Shown: one piece after another, positions 10,238-22,400 of the stretch
Layout of the letters: each line of letters begins with the position of its first letter
Position numbering within the stretch: position 1 is the first letter of the stretch
From: Dreissena polymorpha
Lineage: Eukaryota; Mollusca; Bivalvia; Myida; Dreissenidae
NCBI RefSeq assembly: GCF_020536995.1
Contig: NC_068359.1
Span: forward strand, 123,779,272 to 123,843,271
Direction: 5' to 3'
DNA length: 64,000 bases
Notes under the pieces: generated by a model
The model's database searches: none
What the model was told of the DNA's origin: nothing
What the model saw: the letters and a program-made list of their open reading frames with translations, nothing else
Program-made: the position numbers and the translations under genes

Positions 10238-10985
10238 AAGAGGGCCATGATGGCCCTGAATCGCTCACCTGACTAACCAAATACAATCCCAACCCAGATT
10301 TCATCAAGATAAACATTCTGACCAAATATCATAAAGATTGGATGAAAACTGTGACCTCTACTGTCTATACAAGGTTTTTCTATAACTTGACCTAGTGACC
10401 TAGTTTTTCACCTTGTGACCTAGTTTTTGACATAGTGACCTAGTTTTTGACCCCAGATGACCCAAATACAATCCCAATCCAGATATCATCAAGATTAACA
10501 TTCTGACAAAATTTCATTAAGATTGGATGAAAACTGTGACCTCAACTGTCTACACAAACAAATTGTTGACGGTTTTTCTATTATTTGACCTAGTGACCTA
10601 GTTTTTGACCCCAGATGACCCAAATACAATCCCAACCCAGATTTCATCAAGATAAACGTTCTAACCAAATTTCATAAAGATTGGATGAAAACTGCAACCT
10701 CTATTGTCTACACAAGGTTTTTCTATTATTTGACGTATTATGTGACATAGTCTTTGACCTAGTTACCTAGTTTTTGACCCCAGATGACCCAAATACAATC
10801 CCAACCCAGATTTCATCAAGATGAACATTCTGACCAAATTTCATAAAGATTGGATGAAAACTGTGACCTCTACTGTCTACACAAACAAATTGTTGACGGA
10901 CGCACACACGCACGCACACACATACGGACGCCGGACATCACACGGTCACATAAGCTCACCATGTCACTTCGTGACAGGTGAGCAA
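10238..10985 (+). repeat. Tandem-core element ending in a GCTCACC/GGTGAGC stem-loop (intronic)
   Basis: Starts 'aacaagagggccatgatggc' and ends with a stem-loop (GCTCACC…GGTGAGC, 10952-10982) after a (cacacg)n stretch. Three to four units of 130-190 bp repeat 'caaatacaatcccaacccag', 'aagattggatgaaaactg' and 'tgacctagtttttga'. It lies in the intron between the two exons of the gene at 9900-11287. Confidence 0.7.
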
Positions 10986-11196
10986 AAAAGTAAATAGTTT
11001 TCCCAAAGGGGACCTAATAACTCACAATTGAAGGCTTCTAAATTTTTCTATTTTTTAATAAGTCTTAACATGTCAAATTATCTCTAATTCTATCTCTCAG
11101 TTGAACCTTAGAAAATATAATATTGAAATCACTTTAATTATCTATTTTTAAGTATTTGTAAGCATCAAATGAACAACATTAATTTTCCAATTTTAG

Positions 11197-11287
11197 GCAA
11201 AAGTATGTGACATTTCCCAATCCAAAGGAACCCTGCAGCCGCATGCCCAAAAAACAAACTGATGAGCATTATAGAACATATACTTAA
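11197..11287 (+). CDS. Unidentified gene, last exon
   Basis: The acceptor 'ttttccaattttag' leads into G, which completes the Leu codon split at 10114. It is followed by 29 codons (QKYVTFPNPKEPCSRMPKKQ, then TDEHYRTYT) and a TAA at 11285-11287. The frame was the only one of three that reads protein-like, and it is exactly the one the upstream donor predicts. This is the main support for joining the exons. The C-terminus is short, basic and Pro-rich. No canonical AATAAA was found close downstream. Confidence 0.5.
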
Positions 11288-12230
11288 ACATGAATTACTC
11301 ACCCCTTTCACAATAGGTTATATCCAAAAAAAATGTATTAGATTATGAGCATACATATCTGGTAACGGCCAATACAAAGGCTATTATATTACAGCTCTAC
11401 CTACAGTGCTTGCATTTTATTATTTAAACCATGGTATTATTTGCTTAACCTTGAAATGCAGTAACAAGGACATTTGATAGAATGTATATAGACTAAATAA
11501 CTCCATAAGGCCAGTTTGGACCCACAAGTCGTTATTTGAATCTGATCTTACAAGCATTTCAAGTATAGGTATTGAAGTATACAAATATTACACTCATGCT
11601 GTCCATAAAAAGTAAAATACTTTGCATGTTGAGACTCGATACACAATTTGACACCTTAAGGAATGCAGCCAGGTTTGACCCCATATTAATTTGAGCAAAA
11701 GTACATGTAGTAGAGAACCACTATTTGACCTTACATACCAAAATGTCAAAGCTCATATTGTTGCATAGAAAATTTTAACCCTTATTTTTCTATACGTCGG
11801 TTCTTCAAATGTGAGTCCTTAGGCATGTTAAGTTTTGACCCTCGATTTGAACAAACTTTTATTAAGACCTGTGAAGAAAACAAGTTTTTGTAAGTTATTT
11901 ACCATGCAAGTTGTTATGAACTTGTTACCCTAGATGTAGCCAGTTTTGACCCCAGGGGCATAAATTAAAATCTGAACAATCTTGTTAGAGGACCTTCTTA
12001 TAATGATACAACCAAATACCTCTTTGCCTTGCAGTTTAAGAAAATATATTTTTTAAAGCCCTTACTATGCACATAGAAGAAAAACTTTTAAGCACAAATT
12101 TTAAGAAAACTTCTTAATGACAACCATATAAAGTTAACACCAAATATTAAAGCCAACACCCATGCAGTTTTAAAGATTTTTCAAGTTACGTACATGTAAC
12201 ATATAAGCCTTTATTATTAATTAGAAATGA
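11288..12230. repeat. Downstream region with diverged repeat
   Basis: About 11500-12180 repeats phrases such as 'ggccagtttggaccc', 'ccaggtttgacccc', 'agccagttttgacccc', 'ttgttagagga' and 'gtagagaacca'. This looks like a decayed tandem-core repeat. No gene seen. Confidence 0.4.
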
Positions 12231-12232
12231 AA

Positions 12233-12968
12233 ACAAGAGGGCCAAGATGGCTCTTGTTCGCTCACCTGAGAGGAGTCGGTTCATTCAATCTTTACCAAAT
12301 TCAAACTTGACCTAGATATTGTCCAGACAAACATCCTGGTCAAGTTTCATCATTATTTCATCTGCGAGTCATGATCAATGAACCTATGAAGTTTCATGAT
12401 CCTAGGCGTATGCATTCTTGAGTTATCATCCGGAAACCATTTTTCTAAGTTGAATCACCGTGACCTTGACAGCCATTGTGTGAATACGTTTTTTGGCACT
12501 GTGACCTTGACCTTTGACCTAGTGACCTGATAATCAATATGGGTCATCTATAAAGTTTCATGATCCTAGGCATAAGCGTTCTTGAGTAATCATCCGGAAA
12601 CCATTTTACTGCATTGGGTCACATGACCTTGACCTTTGACCTAGTGACCTGAAAATCAATAGGGGTCATCTGCGAGTCATGATCAATGTATCTATGAAGT
12701 TTCATGATCCTAGGCATAAGAGTTCTTGAGTTATCATCCAGAAACCATTTTACTATTTCAGGTCATCATGACCTTGACCTTTGACCTAGTGACCTGAAAA
12801 TCAATAGGGGTCATCTGCGAGTCATGATCAATGAACCTATGAAGTTTCATGATCCTTGGCATAAGCGCTCTAAAGTTATCATCCAGAAACCATCTGGTGG
12901 ACGGACAGACCAACATGAGCACAACAATATACCCCCTCTTCTTCGAAAGGGGGGGGGGGGGGGCATAA
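12233..12968 (+). repeat. Tandem-core element of the 145-bp half-site family, rearranged
   Basis: Starts 'aacaagagggccaagatggc' and contains four to five incomplete units of the 145-bp family ('gaccttgacctttgacctag' near 12504, 12630 and 12774). It ends with a short gacg stretch and an ATACCCCCTC…GGGGGGCAT stem-loop whose G run has expanded (12950-12963). Confidence 0.75.
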
Positions 12969-12974
12969 TGAGAA

Positions 12975-13640
12975 AACTTCCCCCCTCCCAGCAGCCATGT
13001 TATTCAACTGACTGGAACCATTTTTGAACTCAACTCTCGTATTTAGGAAACAAATGTTCTGAGCAAATTTCATGAAAATTGGGCCAAAAATGTGACGTCT
13101 ACTGTGTTCAGATGTTTTCACTTTATACATATAGAGAAAAATGCCCCGCCCACTGGCAGCCATGTTTTTTCACCGATCCCGACCATTTTCAAACTCGTCT
13201 GAGATATCAATAAATCCAATGTTTTGACCAACTTTCATGATGATTGGGCAAAAATTGTGACTTCTAGAGTGTTTACAAGGTTTCTCTATAGCCAAATAGG
13301 GAAAACTGCCACTATATACATATAGAGAAAAATGCCCCGCCAACTGGCAGCCATGTTTTTTCACTGATCTCGACCCTTTTCGAACTCGTCCGAGACATCA
13401 ATTGAACCAATGTTTTGACCAACTTTCATGATGATTGGGCAAAAATTGTGACTTCTAGAGTGTTTACAAGGTTTCTCTATAGCCAAATAAGGAAAACTGC
13501 CCCGCCCACTGGCGGCCATTTTTTTTAACGGATTGGAACCACTTTTGAACTCAACTAAGATATCATTAAGACAAACATTTTGACAAAGTTACATGAAGAT
13601 TGGGCATGAAATGTGACTTCTACAGTGTTTACACGGCAGG
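12975..13640 (+). repeat. Tandem repeat, 166-190-bp units ('ggcagccatgtttt')
   Basis: The motif 'ggcagccatg' or close variants recur near 12989, 13155, 13345 and 13511 with shared 'gattgggcaaaaattgtgac', 'ctagagtgtttacaaggttt' and 'agagaaaaatgccccgcc'. Minus-strand frames here are repeat translation. Confidence 0.75.
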
Positions 13641-13850
13641 GCTCGCGCTAGGGGGCGACGTGAGCGACTAAGTCACTTTCTTACGCCAAACGTCGCCTAA
13701 AATTTAAGAAATTGTAGGTTAAAAGCGACTTCCAGTCTCCCTCTTTTCAGTGTTTGTTTACATCCGGTTTTCTCGATGTCAAGGTCTGACCCCCCCCCCC
13801 CCAATTCACCCAACCTCCGAACTTATCTAATCGGCGATCGATATTGGTCA
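13640..13850. repeat. Probable end of a 'cagggctcgcgctag' element
   Basis: 'ggcagggctcgcgctagggg' resembles CAGGGCT-type hAT-like termini seen at 27317. The opposite end was not found, so it may be truncated. A C10-12 homopolymer follows at about 13790-13802. Confidence 0.3.
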
Positions 13851-13959
13851 AGTCAGCATTCAAGTCACATGGTAGCTGCCCAATCAACATTGAGTTCGCT
13901 CACACATAATATTGGGTCATTCATGGAAATACACAGTTGATATTGTCGTCGGCCAACAC

Positions 13960-14490
13960 TACATGTATAGCGGCCGATGGCAAACGTCATATTTAAAGAT
14001 AAACAAATAAAAAGAAGCCTAACAATAAAAAAAATATTTCTAAGTTGATCACTTTACATTTCTACAGACTATCGATCTGAATTGACAAAAGGATGATGAT
14101 TAAATAATTAGATCTATGTCGATGATGTTACAACTTTCTGCCGATTATCGTTTGAAATTAAAAGGTGATAATTTAGTTGTTTTTCACCCACAAACTATGC
14201 TATTGTAAAGCAATATGTCAATTAAATTGTATATTAATTACGTACTTGCTAGGTTTCCGATTTTCATTTTTTTGCTGTCAAACAATCTGCACAAGTTGTT
14301 TTATGTGTGTAACGCGTACAATTTTTCGGACTGTCGTTTTCTGATACATAATTTTTCGTCGATTATAATTTAATTTCTAAGTTCTTTAAAGAAGAAATAG
14401 AATACAGATATGGTGATGCGGACGGTGTGGTTTATCATATTTAGAATTGTACTCACATGAAATTGCAATTGGTAAAGTAAAATAGTAAAA
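13960..14490. repeat. Diverged interspersed repeat, inverted relative of 8255-8530
   Basis: See the partner at 8255. Shared blocks appear in inverted order and orientation with about 70 percent identity by eye. No frame. Confidence 0.45.
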
Positions 14491-15256
14491 TTTACGTTAT
14501 TTATCTGTCGTGTCTATTATTACTTGGTTAATTATAACTGCTGGAAAAATTAAGATACACAAAAGAAATAAAATTATGTGTACTACAGTGGCATACTTCA
14601 ATAACATTTCTTAGTCTATGTGCCACAACTAAAATCAAATGACTGCAACTAAAACTCACACTTCATGACATCATTTAGTCATGTACATAGACTCACACAC
14701 CAAAACATAGCTATATATATGAAAGAGTTGCGCAAAACCCCTCCAGAAAACGGTTATAATAAATCAAATGTCTAAATCCGCAACTTCACCAAAAGTCAAT
14801 GGACCGAAACGAAACTCACACTTCATTTTTAGCATAGTTGCGGTTACGCAACTATGCTTATGTTAGAGCTACATTTCGAAAACCGTCATGGAAAGGTTGA
14901 CCGTTATGAAGCCTTACCTGATCAAAAATCAGACAAAATATCTATTTAATATAGTATATGGTAATTCTAACATTTTTTTATTTAGAAACGTTTTTCTAAC
15001 GTCTTCTTCCAAGAATATTGCTGACACTGTTTTTAGTAATTTTTTTAAGACGGTTTTACGTGAAAAAACCTTCTAAGAAACTAAAACAAATTTCGTTCGT
15101 AAAACAATTCTGTTCTGGTTGATAGTGATCTCACACCTACTTTCTATTTCCTTTGTTTACTGTTCTGGGAGAGGTCAAATTCATTTGGCCCTGGTTTAAG
15201 GATAATGAAGAATTTCATTGGTTAATTATAAATAGAAATTAACATATTCTCAACAG
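14491..15256. other. Nothing recognised
   Basis: AT-rich. The frame at 14888-15076 has no similarity I can name and lacks splice context. Confidence 0.45.
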
Positions 15257-15537
15257 GAAGTGGGGCATTAAGCAATTTCATTCTTTGTAAATGTGTAAAA
15301 AAAATAGCGGAGTACGATGAATGTTTTCTGATTTATGACATGGATACTGACCTGCCTTTCTATGGATTTAATGAAGTAGAGCTTGAAAGTAATAGAGATG
15401 TGTTAATTGAAATTAAAATGATTTACTTTGAGCCAGAAATTAACGTTACGAGTAGAGCTAACGGTTTAAATGTGGCATCGAATTTAATGGATTCGCGCAA
15501 ATTCTGGACAAGTGTTGTGTCTGTAAAATATTAAATG
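15257..15537 (+). CDS. Candidate orphan terminal exon
   Basis: After an acceptor-like 'acatattctcaacag', one frame stays open to TAA at 15535-15537 (about 92 codons). It includes LCKCVKKIAEYDECFLIYDM, then DLPFYGFNEVELE, EINVTSRANGLNVASN and SRKFWTSVVSVKY. Amino-acid composition is balanced and codon use looks ordinary, unlike the repeat shadows elsewhere. An ATG at 15340 could also start a 64-residue frame. No family recognised and no upstream exon located, so it could be a gene fragment or a transposon-derived piece. Confidence 0.3.
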
Positions 15538-15539
15538 GA

Positions 15540-16399
15540 ATGCCGTAAATGTATCAAGTCGGAAAAGAAAACGGATGGTTGCATAATGGTATGCGTGAAA
15601 TAATGTAATTCTACGTATTTATTTTCATAGTTATGTCATTTTGTAACCATTCACATTCGTCACGATTTGGAATTCCCGTTTCTAAAAATAGAACATTTTG
15701 GTAGCATGAACCAACAAGGGAGGCGACTCGTGATGTCAGAAATTGTTATGGCTACAATAAACTAAATGATCGAGTCATGAAGGGAATAACAGGTCATTCA
15801 TGCATGCATATGTATGCATTAGCATAGTTTGGCAATCTCAACAAACGCTTTTTAACTACCTTATTGAATTATTGTTATATCCATATGTTATACATTGGTA
15901 TAACACAAAACACTATTCCATGTATTTTCATATGCATTTAATTAAATGTGGAATCCGAAAAACCATTGCCAAGTTTTTTGTTCTTCAAGAAAGCATGCAC
16001 AAATTAGACCCCATGTACAATATCACATCTTTTATCTATAACACATGGATTTAACACATAATGCAATATGATATGTTAATAGGGTGTTTTGAAATTGCCA
16101 GACTACATTTATGCTAATACATACATATACATCGTGATCTTTTGACCCTGCGAACCGCGTTATAATGAGTGACAATAACGTTGAAATCATAGACTCTTAT
16201 AATGTGAGAATATAATTTATTTTTATGATTTGTAATGTTATCATTCATGAGGACTTCATAAAGAGGTAAAATTGGATTTGTTCTGTGCAAAATATGGTTT
16301 GTATACTAAGTTCTTTAAAATATATTTGAGATTTGATGAATGGAGTTTATGAATGATGCAACTGATACTTGAGTTGGAACTCTCGCTGTTAAAATGGTA
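15540..16399. other. Nothing recognised
   Basis: A 22-codon frame at 15538-15604 with a C-x-x-C start is too short to call. The rest is AT-rich without repeat structure. Confidence 0.45.
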
Positions 16400-17089
16400 T
16401 ACCGTAATTACTCTATGTTTTCGGACACTTAAAAATAATTAATTCTTTTCCTGTCCGAAAACTTAGATAAGAAAAATATTTACAAAATACAGGTGTCTGA
16501 AAACTTAGAGTCGAAAATTGAAGTGTCCGAAAATAGCGCCAATTGTATCATCGACTACCGGTAAAAGCACGCGCTTGTAAAATACCATGCCGTATAGTAT
16601 AAATTACAGTTATATATGTTTGCACTGCATTTTAAATAATGTTAAATGCTTAATTTATTTGACAGAAAATTACTACAAGGTTGTACTTTGACCAACGAGT
16701 TCAAAGATGTACCGATACTCGCTAGTATGAACCTGTAATTAATGCAATAAAAAAGCAAATAAAGAATTCTGTGTTTGTTCATTTCCGATAGTTGTTGTTA
16801 CACCTTCCATTGTTTGTAAAACTTGCAAAAGGGTTCATCACACTTTGAAGCGTTTAGTTTTTGTCATAGTTATTTTACTGAGAAGGGGTAGTACCATTGC
16901 GGTAGATAATTGAACTGTTAATTAGCACTACCCCTGGTAATTGTCATAACGCTTATGCTATCAGGCCAAACCATTGTCTTATACCGGTTTACAAGGTTAT
17001 TTACGCAATACGCAAATGTAATGGTCCGTTGCACCTGCCATGGTTTATGATGTTAATCTGGTTGTAAAACCCCATGATCAAAGTGTCAT

Positions 17090-17883
17090 CAGGCCTTGAA
17101 GAATCCACTCGACCGCTCGCATATGCGAGTGAAGTTGACAGTCGGGCAAGTAAAGTTTGTTAAATACTCGACTGACCGGGCGAGTGATGTTTTTCAAGTT
17201 GAGAAATATAAATTCAGTTCCAGAACTCCCGCCACATTGATACAAACTGTGAACAATTTTTCGAACGAACAAAAAAAAGGTTAAGTACACTGCACTTTCG
17301 TTTTGACAATGAAAAATGACGTCACGGGCACAGTAAAAATAATTTTCGAAATCCGCTGCGCTCTTTTCGTAAGTGTCAGTGCTCTTAGCTAATCGATTAA
17401 AAATGAAAAAAAAAACAGTTCAATAAATTGGTCATTCCGTGAGGAATAAAATGTCATTTTAATGTAAATATCAATACAAAAAATAAACAGAAAAAATAAT
17501 TATTTATAAACAGAATAATTTGTGATCAGAAGCCTAAGCCATAATTTACCATATTGTAACAATTTGTCAATCAAGCGTGTCTTTCAGTAAAAGTTGGTAT
17601 TTATTGCATTTTTGTGCAAAATAGATGCAACTATAGGATTGATTTATAGATGTTTGTTTATTACAATGAGACAAAGTCACAAGATAGTTTAAGTTTACAA
17701 AACGGTTCTGGTTGATCATAACGACAAATATAGATGTTTTTTAATGCAGGGCAAAGACCTATAGATAACATGTTATCTATAGGTCTTTGTGCAGGGCGAG
17801 TAGATTAAAGTAGAGGGCGAGTTGATTGTCAGGCCTACTCGCCCTGCGGGGCGAGTGGCTCTGGAAAAATTCTTCAAGGCCTG
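17090..17883. mobile_element. hAT-like TIR element with 5-bp target duplication
   Basis: The ends CAGGCCTTGAAGAAT match as inverted repeats. Flanking GTCAT (17085-17089 and 17884-17888) is a perfect 5-bp direct repeat. Inner arms share 'gggcgagt/actcgccc' motifs. CAGG termini with a 5-bp duplication fit the hAT5-type group better than classical 8-bp hATs (inference). It is nested in the element at 16400-18083 and itself holds the 38-bp palindrome at 17752. Confidence 0.65.
17752..17789. mobile_element. 38-bp perfect palindrome: minimal insertion of the CAAAGACC family
   Basis: The left half is CAAAGACCTATAGATAACA and the right half is its exact complement. These 19 bases are the terminal inverted repeat of the elements at 19547 and 22679, in the right-end version. 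TGCAGGG (17745-17751 and 17790-17796) is a perfect 7-bp flanking duplication, matching the 7-bp duplications of the larger copies. This marks a true insertion of a molecule consisting only of two TIR tips. Confidence 0.8.
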
Positions 17884-18083
17884 GTCATTAAATATAGAAC
17901 ACAGGACCGAAATTTGGTAAAATAGCGCTGAAAAATATACTGTCCGAAAACTTAGAGACATTAATTATGGACGAAAACTTGTGTGTCCGAAAATTAAGAG
18001 TCATGAAAAATAATTATTTTTTGCTTAAAAAAAGGGGGTGTCCGAAAACTTAGAGTGTCCGAAAACATAGAGTAATTACGGTA

Positions 18084-19458
18084 GTGGACAAGCCCCAACA
18101 GCAGGCAGCAATTTATATTGTCTAGAGTTCAGATGTTATGGGATAATCTGGTGTTAAACATATGATTATTTAGTCTAGCAGTTTAAATGTACTACAAAAT
18201 TGTTCTTGAAAAATAAGAAAAAATCAGTATGGCTGGAGTTTGTTGAGTTGTGGGTTCATTTTGAGTCTTGGGTTTGTTTTCAGTGGTGGGTTCATTTTGA
18301 GACTGCGGTTTGTTTTGAGACTGCAGTTGGTTTTAAGTAGTGGTTATAGAGATTGCGTGAAATCGCTCGATAGAGCATTCATACATGATACAGTTTTTTT
18401 CCAGTTATATGGTTTGACAACGTCACCATCCTTTTTGAAGAGCGAAAATGCAACAAAAACAGGTAAATTATAACTAAATATTGTCTTTCACTTTAACCCA
18501 ATATATTCTCATCAAAAGCAAACACTCTTTGTATCATTATATTGTTTCTAAGTTACACGAAATCCTTCAACTACGAGTTTTTTTCGTGTTAGAGAGTCTG
18601 CTGACATTTTGTACAAATGGTGGTCTGAATAACAGTTATCTTACAAACCATGTGTAATGCTGATTTACTGCTAGCCTAAATAATTCGCGTTCAGAATAAA
18701 TTTGCCGAGAGTCTGCCAAAGCCAAAATCATCAATAGACTCTTTTGCTGCAATTTATATTGACTAATTTACTGCATGAAATCACATGGATTGATCTTAGC
18801 AATGCAGTGTGGTGAATTATATTATGGGGAATGAAAAAGTAATATGACCGATACCATGAAATTATTCAATCCTAGAATGACGCAGGAAAAATATATGATG
18901 TTCTTCTTTTTAACCCCATGCCTAAGTCCTCAAAACTTGAAATTACTGGATATGTTGCATAACAAATAAAATAAATGAGTACTAAACTGTCAATGACATA
19001 GACAATTTTAAATATCCGTTTCGATAATAAAAACAAAATGCTAAAATAAAAGCATACAAGCGTTGTTTACTCACGAATAACGTTCTCAAACTGGCATGAC
19101 AATTGATAAAAAATTTCACAGATCGCGTCAGAATACCCAGAAGTTTGTTTACACTGGTTCCTGTATCCGGTGTTACAATACAAAAAATGTTTGTAAGAAT
19201 CAGTTTACTTCCGTGTTTACAAAAATATTATGTTCTATTCGTTTGCAAACTAATTATCCATATATATTTTATATGTCATTGTTACAGGTTAACATTAGTA
19301 TGATAGTAAACTTATAGAAGTTTGTTCCTTACTGTGAATCTTTTTATTGTATTTTGACACCTGGTTTTTGTTACTTGAAGAAAAATTATGTCTTCTTTTG
19401 TGAAGAAATACAAGATAAGATAATTAAAGTATAAACAGATTTCAAAGCATGTTATACA
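18084..19458. other. Upstream region of the 224-residue gene
   Basis: Apart from a degenerate minisatellite of about 20 bp at 18246-18345 ('gggttcattttgag' and 'ggtttgttttgag' variants), nothing is recognised. No convincing TATA box or CpG island precedes the ATG at 19459; the transcription start is not placed. Confidence 0.45.
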
Positions 19459-19495
19459 ATGAAGGTGGCGTCCTTTATACAACTTTTTGTGTTTG
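19459..19495 (+). CDS. Exon 1: signal peptide start
   Basis: ATG at 19459 begins MKVASFIQLFVF and ends one base into a codon at a strong donor (G|gtaagg). Joined to exon 2, the hydrophobic core continues as AYSY, giving a normal secretion signal with cleavage plausible after residue 13 or 15. The exon is only 37 bases, which is why the gene is easily missed. Confidence 0.75.
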
Positions 19496-22400
19496 GTAAG
19501 GATATTTAATGATGTTCAATACTTTCAATAAATTGCATGGTTAATACAAAGACCTATAGAATACACAGATTGGAAACTTCGCGCCTTATCGGGCTATCTC
19601 TCGGCGGGGTCACGTGGTCGAGAAACCGATAAGTACACTGAGGATCAGCAGACGATTTATTCCATGAATCAATCGGAGTAGTCCGGAGATAGCCGGTGTA
19701 TCACGATTGCGATAAGATAGCGACGCGTCAGTAGCAACGGCTACGATTATCGAGCAAAGATATGCGAAAATGTTACGGCGCTATGAAAGGCGGTTGTAAC
19801 TTGGTCAATAATGATCCGATTTTTATAAAATAAAGTTTCATAGAAACATGAGTAATTATGTTTATTTTTTATAAAATCTCGATTTTATTTACCTACAATA
19901 AGAATTTATAATGCCGCGATCGTTGAAGAAATAGCGCTAAGAACTTTCAAATCGCTGCGAGAATGCTGTTGAATAGTTTATTTGAAAGGCTTTTGCTGAT
20001 TAATTATTCTTGTATAAATTGGTATTTCAAACAGTTAAAACCGTTTAAATTATTATTATTACAAAACGGATAGATATATGTGGACACATAGAGATAGGTC
20101 TCTGATTAAAACAACATTACAGTATAATAAATGCTACGATCGTTCGATCCAAAAACGGTTTCAGTTAGACTTATTCCAATATTGATTGTGTAGATTTTTT
20201 TCAATTGTTTAATTCTCTTTTTATTTAGATCTTATTCATGAGTTATAGGTTATTAAAGTTTTGTTTGTAATCCAGTTTTTTTTTCTTTTGGTAATTAAAT
20301 TAAGCTTTCAGTATCGTGGGCTAGGATTTCGCAAAAAGAAAAAAAAACATTTCACGCGCGTGTTAATTGTCGGATCAATTAGCGAACTGAAGAAGATGCT
20401 TTGAGTGTTTTTTCTTTATTCTTGAGAATTAATTAAAAGAAGGGATCCTAACTTCAATTATCAGTTTGCGTTGTTGATTGATTTTAATTGTGTGATCAGT
20501 GGCAGAGGCCGGCGAATTATAGTCATCTCACAGGTTTTGTTTGTGTTTAAATAGTAATCTCACAGCTATCTGTTAAAATATGTTTGTATATTAACTTGCA
20601 TGTTAAACATTGACAGGAAAACCGGTAATACTAATAAAAGATATTAAATGAGAATTCAAACCCATACATTGTACTTTCATCTTGTTTTTTATTCATACCA
20701 AGATAAACATATTACCCAGAATAAAAATCTTATTTCTTCGATTTGAGGTGAATAATGACGAAGTTTTTCACAATGAACCAAAGCACCTTTGATGACATGT
20801 GTGTATAATAGGGTAAAAAGAGCTTAAAATTGTACTATCTTTGTACAAGGCCAAAATCCTTTAAAATGAACATTTTCCTCCAGTTTAGTTTATTCATACC
20901 TAGATTAACATATCACCAAGCATAAAAATCTGACTTAATCTATTTGGGATGAAAAATGAAAAAGTTTATCAAAAAGAACAAAAACACACCAATCTTGTAC
21001 AACAGAAGAAAAGAGTTTAAAATTGTACCAACATTGTATAAGGCCAAATACTTTAAATTGATTATTTTCTTCTGGTTTGTTTAAATCTATACTTAGATTA
21101 ACTTCTTGCCTAGCATACAAATCTTACTTCAACGATATGGGATGAGAAATAGAAAGTTTGTCGAAAAGAAACAAACCACTTTGGCGACAGGTGTGAAAAA
21201 TGATTGAATGGAATAACAGTATAAAATAGTACAAATTGTACAAAGGCAAAATCCTTTAATAAACCTCATTTTCGTCTACTTTTTATAAATCATACATAGA
21301 TTAACATCTCACCTAGCATAAAAATCTTACGTTATCAATATGTGATGCTTAATGAAGATGTTTAACAAAAATGCTTCGGGCCTTTCAATTTTTCAAAAAT
21401 TATCGAAAATGAACGAATCCAGTGTTCTCTTTCAAATTCCGATAAATTAATAATTAATTAGAATAATAAATACCAAAACCTAAAGAATTATCAACACAGA
21501 AAATAAATACTTATATTTATTCACACACAAAATATTCAATATGTCTTTTTTCGGCGACCGACTTTGCTCACTACGCGAAGTTCGTAACGTTGCGCTTTCA
21601 GACATTCATTGCTCTGCAAACTGACAACCGAGCACTAAAAACACTAATTGACACATTAAGATTGTTAATAACAATATCAATATAATATAAACTACCAGAT
21701 CATGCTCAGAATACCATACGACAACAAATATTAACGACTAATTACGAAGAATAATTGATTGCTTTATAACAAAATGGCCGACAGTAGCTGGAACAGGGAA
21801 GAATCTACAGGTACACCGGCATCTCCAAAATCAATGTCACGTGACCCGCGTCCGCTGTTAGATATTATCGCATATCGCTATCGCGAAGAGTACAGTTTCC
21901 AATCTGTGTTATCTATAGGTCTTTGGTTAATATAAATTGTTATGTGGCTAACGCTTAAAGTAGCATGTGACGTGTATCCGTAGTATGGGCCCTCTTAATC
22001 AATATGTCAAACAAATTTAAGTGAACAAATTCAACACCCCACATATTTTAAAAGTGAATCTATAGTTAAATGTGCTTTCTTGGACATAACAATGAAAACT
22101 GCATTACAATGGACAATGTTTTGACAAATAACCGACTAGACTTAGCTCATCGTAGTAATCTCTATCATGTAAAATGTGTCTCATAATATCAGCCCTTATG
22201 ATTTATAAATAGTTTCTCAATAGAAAATGAAACATTTGTTCATGTATTTATTAAAATAGTTTTACCTTTTTTTCACAAATAAGTTACTTATAACACATTT
22301 GATAAACCTACTTATAAACCATAACATACAAAACAATGACGTGTTTTGTAATAAAAATAAATAGTAACATATATTAACTGAGATGTATTTGAACAAATAT

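Larger units (their letters stand above)
16400..18083. mobile_element. TIR element ('ccgtaattactctatgtttt' ends), host of a nested insertion
   Basis: The ends are inverted: TACCGTAATTACTCTATG at 16400 and its complement ending at 18083, with TA probably duplicated. Both subterminal regions repeat 'gtccgaaaacttagag' two to four times, like transposase-binding repeats. An hAT-like element (17090-17883) sits inside. Without it the element would be about 0.89 kb. No transposase frame. Confidence 0.75.

Noticed and set aside
10902-10935. CRISPR-like or regulatory repeat at the (cacacg)n stretch
   Set aside because: A simple microsatellite belonging to the end of a tandem-core element.
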